Assembly (NCBI RefSeq): GCF_000389635.1
Contig: NC_021182.1
Coordinates: forward strand, 558,001 to 622,000
Direction of reading: 5' to 3'
DNA: 64,000 bases
Source: Clostridium pasteurianum BC1
Lineage (GTDB): Bacteria; Bacillota; Clostridia; Clostridiales; Clostridiaceae
A program made the translations under genes and the position numbers. The notes under the pieces were generated by a model that was not told the origin of the DNA, did not search any database, and worked only from the letters and a program-made list of their open reading frames with translations. Below, one piece after another: positions 1-7,597 of the stretch; within the stretch, counting starts at the first letter, position 1, and each line of letters opens with the position of its first letter.

Positions 1-822
1 GGTAAGGATTTATACGTGCTTGTTGATGTAGTGAAAGCTTTAGGAGTAAATAACTCATATAGGATAATAAGAACCATTGGAAATGATTTTGTTGCTAAAT
101 TAACTACAGATGAAGCGAGAGATCTAGGACTTTTTGCAAACCAAACTGGAATACTCCTAATAAGTAGTACAGGTATAAAACTATACAGTTCTAAATGCAG
201 AAATAGAGTTGTGGTGGAAAATTTCATAAAAGAATTAATTGTAAATGCTCAAGCTCCAAAAGGATTAACAGCTCCAATAGAAGTTAAAGAAAAAGAAATC
301 GGTAATACTCAATCTGCATTACAGATTTTTGAAGGGCAAGAAGTAGAAATAATTGAGGTTACTGGTGAGATTTTATTTGAACTTTATTCAACGGGTATGG
401 CTCTTGGTCAAATTAAGAAAAATTCAGAGGGTAGATTGTACCCTAGGAAAGAGAGAATAGACGGAAATATCATAAGTGCTGGTATAAAGCCACGTGTCCA
501 TAATGGACACAAATATCTAACCGAACCTATGCTCTATGATTTTATGCTAGAAGCTAAAACACAAAAATGCAGACCTTTTAGAAATTGGGTGACTAATGAT
601 GTTCTTCCTTCTATTCGTAAAACTGGCGCTTACACATCAAGAAATGTGGAAATAAAATCCGAGTATAGAGTCCTAGATGATACGTATTTAAATTTCAGTG
701 CAGATACTGTGAAGTTAATGATTAAGGATTTACGTAATTCAAATTTAGGAATGCTTGAAAAGGTTAGGATGAATAACAGATCTATTGCTAAACTTGAAAG
801 TTTACTGGAAGGAGGAATTTAA
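1..822 (+). CDS. Phage antirepressor, Bro-N type (5' end outside window)
   Basis: The frame is open from base 1 (G-K-D-L-Y before the first GTG at 16), so the true start is probably left of the window. The stretch FRNWVTNDVLPSIRKTGAY near the C-terminal side is the signature end of a Bro-N domain, as found in phage antirepressors that modulate the lysis-lysogeny decision by binding DNA or repressor. The first 80 residues look like a second, diverged regulatory module. It heads a run of small early genes with 2-40 bp gaps. The family is fairly sure; the exact regulatory role is inferred. Confidence 0.75.
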   Translation, partial: GKDLYVLVDVVKALGVNNSYRIIRTIGNDFVAKLTTDEARDLGLFANQTGILLISSTGIKLYSSKCRNRVVVENFIKELIVNAQAPKGLTAPIEVKEKEIGNTQSALQIFEGQEVEIIEVTGEILFELYSTGMALGQIKKNSEGRLYPRKERIDGNIISAGIKPRVHNGHKYLTEPMLYDFMLEAKTQKCRPFRNWVTNDVLPSIRKTGAYTSRNVEIKSEYRVLDDTYLNFSADTVKLMIKDLRNSNLGMLEKVRMNNRSIAKLESLLEGGI

Positions 823-824
823 CA

Positions 825-1064
825 ATGGACGAATTATTAGAGCAGATTAAAGGATTAAAAGAACTCATTTTAACTAGACCGGAGCCAAAGCAGATGTACA
901 GTGTTAAAGAATTCTCTGAGCTAACATCTATAAGAGTACCAAGAGTAAGAGAACTGTGTAACATTAAAGGATTTCCTTGCACAAGGGATGAGAGAAAAAT
1001 ATATGTTCACAGAGAAGCTTTTGAATGGGTCAAGGAAAGAGAAGAGCTTCCAGAAAATAGATAG
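825..1064 (+). CDS. Small excisionase-like HTH protein
   Basis: 79 residues. The segment YSVKEFSELTSIRVPRVREL followed by CNIKGFPCTRDERKIYVHREAFEWVKER has the layout of a MerR/excisionase-type winged helix-turn-helix: recognition helix, then a short wing, then a helix ending in W. Such proteins in phage early regions act as Xis or as small regulators. It begins 2 bp after the antirepressor gene and was probably cotranscribed with it. No integrase is in the window, so a directionality role cannot be judged. Confidence 0.65.
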   Translation: MDELLEQIKGLKELILTRPEPKQMYSVKEFSELTSIRVPRVRELCNIKGFPCTRDERKIYVHREAFEWVKEREELPENR

Positions 1065-1102
1065 TGCCGCAATGGCTAAAAAGTAAAAGGAAGGTGTAAT
1101 AA

Positions 1103-1288
1103 ATGAGTGAAACAATTAGAGCTCTAAACCAAAGAATTGACGAACTTTTAGCAGGTAATAAAAAGCTGTCAGAATTACAGTATGAAAAGACTATGGAAAT
1201 TTATGAATTACAGAAAAAGATTAATGAACTTGAAGCAACTATTAATGAAATGTCAGAGAGAATATTGGACTTGGAGGCGTGTAAATAA
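1103..1288 (+). CDS. Short coiled-coil protein, unknown
   Basis: 61 residues, almost entirely heptad-like (IRALNQRIDEL, KINELEATINEM), predicting one continuous alpha-helical coiled coil. A good ribosome site (AAGGAAGGTG) lies just before the ATG. I do not recognise a family; small coiled-coil proteins of this kind are common in phage early operons, where they oligomerise or adapt other proteins. Confidence 0.55.
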   Translation: MSETIRALNQRIDELLAGNKKLSELQYEKTMEIYELQKKINELEATINEMSERILDLEACK

Positions 1289-1321
1289 TGGAACCATGGC
1301 AATTTAAGGAGGTGAAAATGT

Positions 1322-1444
1322 ATGACAAGAAAATATGATGTTGGAGAAATAATGACTTTAGAAGAAGCAGTTATATTCCAAAATGAAGGAGTAGCAATAG
1401 TTGTTACAGATGGTAAGTTTGTTGAAGTTTATGTTGAGGAATAA
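1322..1444 (+). CDS. 40-residue phage early protein
   Basis: A small ORF with a strong ribosome site (AAGGAGGTGAAA) immediately before the ATG. It starts MTRKYDVGEIMTLEEAVIF and ends in FVEVYVEE. The composition is acidic with a likely beta-strand C-terminus. No recognised family. The strong Shine-Dalgarno and position in the early operon are the only support. A hairpin (GATCCTT/AAGGATC, about 1452-1470) follows without a clear T-run. Confidence 0.5.
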   Translation: MTRKYDVGEIMTLEEAVIFQNEGVAIVVTDGKFVEVYVEE

Positions 1445-1544
1445 AAAAAGAGATCCTTGTAAAAAGGATCATAGAGAAAGTGTTGTAGCCTTATTCTACT
1501 ATGGAATGAGGGTAAAAGTCAAATTATATAGGGGGTCTTGAATA

Positions 1545-1772
1545 GTGGGTAGATTAAAGAAAATAGCTTATCCCACAGAAAATAATGATTTTATATATGT
1601 ACCTAAAAGAATAATAGAGCATTTAACTAAGAAGTGCATTATTACAAAGCAAACTATAGTCGGGATAGGAAAAATAGTAATTGAGTATAAAGCTAAAAAT
1701 GGCAGCAATCATGGTGTAATGGAACTCTATACTATGGGGCCAGATGCACCTAAAAATGAAAACAAAATTTAG
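1545..1772 (+). CDS. Hypothetical phage protein (75 aa)
   Basis: GTG start preceded by TAGGGGGTC. The product is basic (GRLKKIAYPTENNDFIYVPK and on), with no motif I can assign. It lies 14 bp before the next gene, at the head of the replication block. The upstream 100 bp carry no gene. Confidence 0.5.
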   Translation: MGRLKKIAYPTENNDFIYVPKRIIEHLTKKCIITKQTIVGIGKIVIEYKAKNGSNHGVMELYTMGPDAPKNENKI

Positions 1773-1786
1773 GAGGAATTTTAATT

Positions 1787-2314
1787 ATGAAAATTACAGC
1801 AGAATTTGATTCAATTATGGAGGTATTGGAATTTGCCGATACGTTCGGAAGTAAAAAATTAGGAGCTACAAAAGGAGAAATTGGAGCAAAAACAATATCA
1901 GAAGATGCAGAACTAACTAAACCAGTTCAATTGCACTCACCTGAGGTAACGCCAGCATCAATTACACCACCTGTACAGCAAGTGCCACCAGTTGCTCCGG
2001 TACAAATCACACCACCAATACAACCAGTAGCTCCACAATATACGCAACCAGTACAGCCCCAGCAGACACCGCCACAGGCTCAACAAATACCACAGCAGAA
2101 TGCAGCTCCACCAGTAGCACCGGTTCAGACAACAACTCAATCGTATACCATGGAACAGCTTGCAGTAGCAGCTACACAAATTGTTGATGCCGGACACAGA
2201 AATGAACTTGTATCCTTGCTTGCAAGCTTTGGAGTACAGGCATTAACAGCATTACCAAAAGAACAATACGGGGCTTTTGCAACTCAACTTAGATCATTGG
2301 GGGCAAAGATATGA
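1787..2314 (+). CDS. Phage protein with Pro/Gln-rich linker
   Basis: 175 residues in three parts: a short N-terminal region (MKITAEFDSIMEVLEFADTF), a long low-complexity linker of P, Q, V and T (about residues 45-125), and a compact helical C-terminal domain (EQLAVAATQIVDAGHRNELV to QLRSLGAKI). The architecture suggests two interaction modules on a flexible tether. It overlaps the following DUF2800 gene by 4 bp (ATGA), so the two are translationally coupled. I infer a replication or recombination accessory role only from position. Confidence 0.6.
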   Translation: MKITAEFDSIMEVLEFADTFGSKKLGATKGEIGAKTISEDAELTKPVQLHSPEVTPASITPPVQQVPPVAPVQITPPIQPVAPQYTQPVQPQQTPPQAQQIPQQNAAPPVAPVQTTTQSYTMEQLAVAATQIVDAGHRNELVSLLASFGVQALTALPKEQYGAFATQLRSLGAKI

Positions 2315-3492
2315 TAAAAAAAAATGAAACTAGAGCACATGCTTTGTTATCTGCAAGCTCTGCCCATAGGTGGCTTATATGTACACCTTCAGCAAGACTT
2401 GAGGAAACTCTTCCAGATAGTACAAGTGAAAATGCAAAAGAAGGTACTCTTGCCCATGCCATTGCAGAGTTAAAGCTTAGAAAATACATTGAACCAATGG
2501 GGCCGCGAACTTTTAACAACAGAATTAAGAAATTTAAAGAAGATCCTTTATTCCAGGATGAAATGCTAAGACACACTGATACTTACATGGATTACATTTC
2601 TGAAGTAACCTATAGTTTTTCTTCTCCACCATACATTGCGGCAGAGAAAAAACTTGATTACAGCGTGTATGCTCCGGAAGGATTTGGAACAGGTGATTGC
2701 ATTATTATAGGGGGAAATACCCTTCATGTAATTGACTTTAAATACGGAAAAGGTGTGCCGGTATCAGCGGAAAGTAATCCTCAAATGATGCTGTATGCCC
2801 TTGGAGCCTATGAGGAAGAGAAAATATTATTCAACATTCAACAAGTCAAAATGACAATTATTCAGCCTAGACTTGATTCAATTTCAGAATTCTCTATACC
2901 TATAAAGCAGTTGTTAGACTGGGGCGAAAGCATAAGACCTATAGCTGAAAAAGCTTTTAATGGCGTAGGAGATTATATTCCAGGAGATCACTGCCAATTT
3001 TGCAGAGCAAAGGCAATCTGCAGGGCTGCTAAAGATAAAAATTTATCTGTAGAAGTTTATGAAAACAAAATGCCGCCACTTCTTACAAATGAGGAAGTAG
3101 GGCAGATTCTTGAGAAAGCTAAAAGCATAAAAAGCTGGGTTACAGCCCTTGAAAAATATGCTTTAGGTGAAGTTTTAAAAGGAAACGATATTTCAGGTTG
3201 GAAAGCTGTTCATGGCAGAAGTGTAAGGCAGTTCATTAACACAGATGAAGCATTCAAAGTGCTAAAGGATAACGGTACAGATGAAGCTATGCTTTATGAT
3301 AAAGTGCCGCTGTCTCTTGCAAAAATCGAAGAACTAATAGGAAAACCAAAGTTTAAAGAACTTTTATCCGACAAGGTCAGTAGTCCACCTGGAAAACCGA
3401 CTCTTGCACCATTAAGTGATAATAGAGAACCAATTAAAAAAGTAAGTGCAGCAGATGTTTTTAAAAATGAAGGGGGAGTAATTAATGAATAA
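2311..3492 (+). CDS. DUF2800 family protein, PD-(D/E)XK nuclease-like
   Basis: 393 residues. The N-terminal SSAHRWLICTPSARLEE followed by EGTLAHAIAEL, the central GTGDCIII with VIDFKYGKG, and the Cys cluster CQFCRAKAICRA (about residue 227) are the marks of DUF2800, a Cas4/RecB-like family with D and E-x-K-type catalytic residues and a metal- or iron-sulfur-binding Cys set. In many Firmicute phages it precedes DUF2815 and a family A polymerase, exactly as here. The likely role is exonuclease processing of phage DNA ends during replication or recombination; the biochemistry is inferred from the fold. Confidence 0.85.
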   Translation: MIKKNETRAHALLSASSAHRWLICTPSARLEETLPDSTSENAKEGTLAHAIAELKLRKYIEPMGPRTFNNRIKKFKEDPLFQDEMLRHTDTYMDYISEVTYSFSSPPYIAAEKKLDYSVYAPEGFGTGDCIIIGGNTLHVIDFKYGKGVPVSAESNPQMMLYALGAYEEEKILFNIQQVKMTIIQPRLDSISEFSIPIKQLLDWGESIRPIAEKAFNGVGDYIPGDHCQFCRAKAICRAAKDKNLSVEVYENKMPPLLTNEEVGQILEKAKSIKSWVTALEKYALGEVLKGNDISGWKAVHGRSVRQFINTDEAFKVLKDNGTDEAMLYDKVPLSLAKIEELIGKPKFKELLSDKVSSPPGKPTLAPLSDNREPIKKVSAADVFKNEGGVINE

Positions 3493-4237
3493 TCAATCGA
3501 ATCAAACAAGCATTGTAACAGGAAAGGTAAGACTAAGTTTTGTACACCTATTTACACCTTATGCCCATCAAGTAGGTGCTGAACCTAAGTATAGTACAAC
3601 TATCTTAATACCTAAAACAGATATAGCTACAAAACAAAGGATTGACGCAGCAATTGCAGCTGCTATACAGCAAGGAGTTACTGGGAAATGGAACGGTACT
3701 CGTCCTCCACAAGTTAAAAACCCAGTTTGGGATGGTGATGGAGTTCGTCAAAATGGTGAACCTTTCGGCACAGAATGCAAGGGACACTGGGTTTTAACAG
3801 CTTCATCTAACCAACAGCAAGAAATCATTGACATTAACATGAATCCAATCATAAATCAAACAGAAGTATATTCAGGAATGTATGCAAGAGTAAGTACTAA
3901 TTTTTTCCCTTATTTTAATAGCGGCAATAAAGGTGTAGGATGTGGATTAGGTCCAGTACAGAAATTAGAAGATGGTAAGCCACTTGGAGGACGTATTTCA
4001 GCAGCATCCGCCTTTGGTGATGCACCTGTTCCTGGTGGGTATACTCCGCCAGCTGCACCACAAACACAATATCAACAGCCAGCACAAAGTTATCCACCAC
4101 AAAACTATAATCAGTCACAAGTGCAGCAGGGATATCCACAGCAAGTACCACCTCCAGCATATCAGACACCACAACAGGCAGTACAAATAGATCCAATCAC
4201 CGGGAGGCCAATTAACGGTGGTGTGATGGGTATATGA
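3485..4237 (+). CDS. DUF2815 ssDNA-binding protein
   Basis: 250 residues, overlapping the DUF2800 gene by 8 bp and the polymerase gene by 4 bp. Residues 8-150 (TGKVRLSFVHLFTPYAH, KYSTTILIPKTD, then PVWDGDG and ECKGHWVLTASS) match DUF2815, an OB-fold family related to T7 gp2.5 that coats single-stranded DNA. The C-terminal about 70 residues are a disordered Q/P/Y-rich tail, the usual place where SSB-like proteins recruit partners. Confidence in the family is high; partner binding is inferred. Confidence 0.85.
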   Translation: MNNQSNQTSIVTGKVRLSFVHLFTPYAHQVGAEPKYSTTILIPKTDIATKQRIDAAIAAAIQQGVTGKWNGTRPPQVKNPVWDGDGVRQNGEPFGTECKGHWVLTASSNQQQEIIDINMNPIINQTEVYSGMYARVSTNFFPYFNSGNKGVGCGLGPVQKLEDGKPLGGRISAASAFGDAPVPGGYTPPAAPQTQYQQPAQSYPPQNYNQSQVQQGYPQQVPPPAYQTPQQAVQIDPITGRPINGGVMGI

Positions 4238-6207
4238 TTCATCTAAGCATAGATATTGAAACTTTTAGCAGTATTAATTTAGGAAAGGCTGGACTATATA
4301 AATATGTCCAGTCCCCTGATTTTGAGATTCTTTTATTTGCTTATTCCTTAGATGGTGAACCGGTTCAAATAGTAGACCTGGCACAGGGCGAAAAGATACC
4401 ATTTTCTATACTTCAAATGCTTGCAGATCCCAGAGTAATTAAACATGCATACAATGCACCGTTTGAATGGTACTGCTTAAATAAATTTTATTATTCACCT
4501 TTAGAGCAGTGGCATTGTACTATGTTTCATGGCCTATATTGTGGATACACAGCAGGACTTGCTGCTACAGGAACAGCTTTAGGACTTCCTGAGGATAAAA
4601 AGAAAATGGGTATAGGTAAAGCACTTATAAGATTATTCTGCTTGCCATGTAAGCCTACAGCTAAGAATGGACACCGTACTAGGAATATGCATTATCATGA
4701 ACCTGAAAAGTGGAATTTATTTAAAGAATATTGCAAACAGGATGTAGTTACTGAAATGGAAATTGAAAATAGACTATCAGCATTTCCAGTATCTGACCAG
4801 GAACAAAGATTATGGGAACTGGATCAACGTATGAATGCTGACGGTGTTAAGGTTGGCCAGGAACTTATTGAAGGTGCTTTATATTGCCACCAAACTATTA
4901 CAGATAGTCTTATGGAGGAAGCAATCAGTTTATCAGGACTAGATAACCCTAAAAGTGTGCAGCAGCTGTCAAAGTGGATAGAACAGGAAACTGGAGAAGA
5001 AACAGCAGATCTTACTAAAGAAACAGTTAAAAGTCTTATAAAGATCACAGATAATGATGTAGTAAAGAGAATGCTTGAAATAAGGCAGGAACTTTCAAAG
5101 ACAAGTGTTAAAAAGTATACAGCCATGAAAGAAGCAGTATGCCTTGATGGAAGAGTAAGAGGACTATTACAGTTTTATGGAGCTAATAGGACCGGCAGAT
5201 GGGCCGGAAGAATTGTACAGGTACAGAACCTTCCTAGAAGTTATATTGAAACTCTTAGTCATGCAAGAGATTGTGTTAAGGGTAGAAAGATAGATGCTTT
5301 AAAACTTATATATGGAAGTGTTCCAGATACTCTGTCACAGCTTATAAGAACGGCCTTTGTACCTTCTAAGGGTAATTTATTTGTAGATGCAGACTTTAGT
5401 GCTATTGAAGCAAGAGTAATAGCCTGGCTTGCTGGAGAACAGTGGCGTATTGATGTATTTAACTCACATGGAAAGATATATGAAGCTTCAGCAAGTCAGA
5501 TGTTTGGTGTTCCTATAGAACTTATTAAAAAAGGTAATCCGGAATATGCTTTACGTCAAAAAGGTAAAGTTGCGGAGCTTGCACTAGGATACCAGGGTGC
5601 ATCCGGTGCACTTATAGCTATGGGCGCCTTAAATATGGGACTTACTGAAGAAGAACTTCCGGAGATTGTACGCAGATGGAGATCGTCAAATAAAAGGATA
5701 GTGGACCTTTGGTACTCTATAGAAAATGCTGCTATCTCAGTTATGAAAACAGGCCAAGCGGCAGGAGTTAAAAATATAATTATTGCTCATGAAGGAGACT
5801 ATGCTACCGGACAGGACTTTTTAACTATTACACTTCCAAGTGGTAGAAAACTATTCTATGCTAGACCTTTTATTGCTCAAAATGACTGGGGGAAAGATTC
5901 AATTCAGTATCACGGTATGAATCAGAATACTAAGAAATGGGAAACAGTACCTACTTATGGTGGCAAATTAGTGGAGAATATCGTGCAGGCTATAGCGAGA
6001 GATTGTCTAGCAGAGAATATAAAAAGATTAAGTGAACTAGGATATAAAGTTGTATTTCATGTACATGATGAAGTTATTATTGATTGTCCTAAAGAATATG
6101 CAGATTTAGATAGAGTGTGTGAAATAATGAGCCAGCCTATACCATGGGCACAGGGACTTCCATTAGGTGCAGATGGATTTACAGCTGAATTTTATAAGAA
6201 AGAATAG
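4234..6207 (+). CDS. Phage DNA polymerase, family A
   Basis: 657 residues. N-terminal 3'-5' exonuclease domain (SIDIETFSS at residues 4-12, later CKQDVVTEMEIE). The polymerase domain shows motif A (DADFSAIEARVIAWLAGE, near 388), motif B (RQKGKVAELALGYQG, near 440) and motif C (FHVHDEVIID, near 611). All catalytic Asp/Glu residues look intact, and the size fits T7/phage-type Pol I without a 5' nuclease domain. It replicates the phage genome together with the nuclease, SSB and primase-helicase around it. Confidence 0.95.
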   Translation: MIHLSIDIETFSSINLGKAGLYKYVQSPDFEILLFAYSLDGEPVQIVDLAQGEKIPFSILQMLADPRVIKHAYNAPFEWYCLNKFYYSPLEQWHCTMFHGLYCGYTAGLAATGTALGLPEDKKKMGIGKALIRLFCLPCKPTAKNGHRTRNMHYHEPEKWNLFKEYCKQDVVTEMEIENRLSAFPVSDQEQRLWELDQRMNADGVKVGQELIEGALYCHQTITDSLMEEAISLSGLDNPKSVQQLSKWIEQETGEETADLTKETVKSLIKITDNDVVKRMLEIRQELSKTSVKKYTAMKEAVCLDGRVRGLLQFYGANRTGRWAGRIVQVQNLPRSYIETLSHARDCVKGRKIDALKLIYGSVPDTLSQLIRTAFVPSKGNLFVDADFSAIEARVIAWLAGEQWRIDVFNSHGKIYEASASQMFGVPIELIKKGNPEYALRQKGKVAELALGYQGASGALIAMGALNMGLTEEELPEIVRRWRSSNKRIVDLWYSIENAAISVMKTGQAAGVKNIIIAHEGDYATGQDFLTITLPSGRKLFYARPFIAQNDWGKDSIQYHGMNQNTKKWETVPTYGGKLVENIVQAIARDCLAENIKRLSELGYKVVFHVHDEVIIDCPKEYADLDRVCEIMSQPIPWAQGLPLGADGFTAEFYKKE

Positions 6208-6233
6208 TTCGACCACTGATTATAGGTCGAACT
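6206..6233 (+). other. 9-bp-stem hairpin after polymerase gene
   Basis: AGTTCGACC (6206-6214) pairs with GGTCGAACT (6225-6233) around a 10-nt loop, overlapping the polymerase stop codon. There is no following T-run, so it may stabilise mRNA ends rather than terminate. Confidence 0.5.
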
Positions 6234-6317
6234 AGATGGGTAGATAAAATTGTACTTTGATAATTGAATAATGCGGTGTTTATAGAATAAACTTCTAATA
6301 TATTTTATCGGTAATAA

Positions 6318-6345
6318 TGGACGATATAGAATATTATGGTATAAT
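6318..6345 (+). promoter_or_regulatory. Likely sigma-A promoter of the racemase
   Basis: TGGACG (6318-6323), 16-bp spacer, TATAAT (6340-6345). It lies inside the inverted-repeat cassette, 116 bp before the racemase ATG, so the gene could be expressed in the lysogen. Confidence 0.5.
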
Positions 6346-6460
6346 TTCTATATGAATTAAGCTAAAAGTATAAGATATTATCTAGCAGTTATTATAGATA
6401 ATAAATACTTAATTTATAGGTAGTGGTATAGCCGAAATTAAATATAAGGAGAGTTAATGG

Positions 6461-7159
6461 ATGAAGAAAATAGGAATGATTGGTGGTCTTGGACCCGAAT
6501 CAACTTTAGATTATTATCGCCTAATTATTGAAAAATATCGTAATGAAGTAAAGGATGGTAGCTACCCTGAAATATTGATTAATAGCATGGATATGAATAT
6601 TCTTTTAAGTTTTGTTGAGAATAAACAATGGGACAACCTTGTAAATTGCTTAATTAAAGGTGTCGAGATACTCTATAAAGCAGGTGCAGATTTTGGATTC
6701 ATTTCATCAAATACACCACATATAGTATTTGAAAGAATTAAGGAGTTATCTCCTATTCCATTAATAAGTATTGTTGAGGAAACATGTAAAAATGCTGAGG
6801 CGTTAGGAATAAAAAAGATTGGCCTAATTGGGACTAAATTTACAATGGAGAGCAATTTTTTTAAGAAAGTATTTGACAAAAGTAATATAAAAATTATCGT
6901 TCCAAAAGAAGAAGAACAGGATTATATTCATCATAAACTAATGACTGAAATTGAATTTGGAAAGTTTCTTGATGAAACACGTAATGGATTACTTAATATT
7001 GTTAAAAGGATGATTGATGAAGATTCAATAGAGGGATTAATTCTTGGTTGTACAGAGTTGCCATTAATTCTTACAAAAGATGAATTTGGTATACCATTCC
7101 TTAATACTACAAAAATTCATGTTGAAAGTATTATTAAAAATTGTATTAAGGAATCTTAA
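6461..7159 (+). CDS. Aspartate/glutamate racemase family protein
   Basis: 232 residues, starting with the family hallmark MKKIGMIGGLGPESTLDYY. The first catalytic position reads SSNTPH, with Ser where classical aspartate racemases have Cys. The second is intact (LGCTELPLIL, Cys near 202). This one-Cys pattern is shared by YgeA/RacX-like members with broad amino-acid racemase or epimerase activity, so the substrate is uncertain. It has its own promoter and terminator, sits between phage replication genes and is framed by inverted repeats: probable lysogenic cargo. D-amino acids could act in wall metabolism. Confidence 0.85.
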   Translation: MKKIGMIGGLGPESTLDYYRLIIEKYRNEVKDGSYPEILINSMDMNILLSFVENKQWDNLVNCLIKGVEILYKAGADFGFISSNTPHIVFERIKELSPIPLISIVEETCKNAEALGIKKIGLIGTKFTMESNFFKKVFDKSNIKIIVPKEEEQDYIHHKLMTEIEFGKFLDETRNGLLNIVKRMIDEDSIEGLILGCTELPLILTKDEFGIPFLNTTKIHVESIIKNCIKES

Positions 7160-7227
7160 TTGATTTACAAAAGTAAAATTTTATTTATATATAATATTTA
7201 TTAATAGTGAAAATTAAATATTTCATA

Positions 7228-7264
7228 AAACACCGTATTATTCAAGAATTCTACGGTGTTTTTG
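7228..7264 (+). terminator. Terminator of the racemase cassette
   Basis: AAACACCGTA (7228-7237) pairs perfectly with TACGGTGTTT (7252-7261), followed by T residues. The left arm is also part of the right inverted repeat of the cassette. Confidence 0.75.
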
Positions 7265-7302
7265 TTTCGCCATTCAAAATTAGGGCGAAGGAGGTTATAT
7301 CA

Positions 7303-7533
7303 ATGAAAATTGTACTTGTAAGGGAAAATGGTAAAGTTAGAATACTTGAAGGTAATGGTCAAGTGAGCGGAAATATATTAGCTATGAGAACTAGACTTAC
7401 GAGTGGAGATATAAAATACTATGAGTTAGATTATGAAGAACGAGTAGGGTGCCCATTGGCAGGATATATAGCTGCGCTAAATCAATGCCCTGAGTTATTA
7501 GATAAATCAGATCTAATTAAAGCAATAGTTTAA
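7303..7533 (+). CDS. Hypothetical phage protein (76 aa)
   Basis: The ATG at 7303 is chosen because AAGGAGG lies at 7288-7294; an in-frame GTG at 7207 lies before the terminator and has no ribosome site. The product (MKIVLVRENGKVRILEGN, then a C-terminal helix NQCPELLDKSDLIKAIV) is a short alpha/beta protein with no family I recognise. It precedes the primase-helicase gene. Confidence 0.6.
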   Translation: MKIVLVRENGKVRILEGNGQVSGNILAMRTRLTSGDIKYYELDYEERVGCPLAGYIAALNQCPELLDKSDLIKAIV

Positions 7534-7597
7534 GTCATATTTCAAGAATTTAGCTGTAACAAACATCTTATATGTGATGGGAGGAGGTGATACTCCA

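Larger units (their letters stand above)
6264..7245. repeat. 18-bp inverted repeats bounding the racemase cassette
   Basis: TTGAATAATGCGGTGTTT at 6264-6281 is the reverse complement, with one mismatch, of AAACACCGTATTATTCAA at 7228-7245. The two arms enclose the racemase gene with its own promoter, about 980 bp. No clear target duplication is visible. The right arm also forms one half of a terminator hairpin with 7252-7261. This looks like a cargo cassette inserted in the replication block. Confidence 0.6.

Noticed and set aside
1958-4196. Antisense and alternative-frame ORFs over Q/P-rich segments (1958-2197, 3915-4196, 3972-4190)
   Set aside because: Products of biased codons in the proline/glutamine linkers; no start signals.
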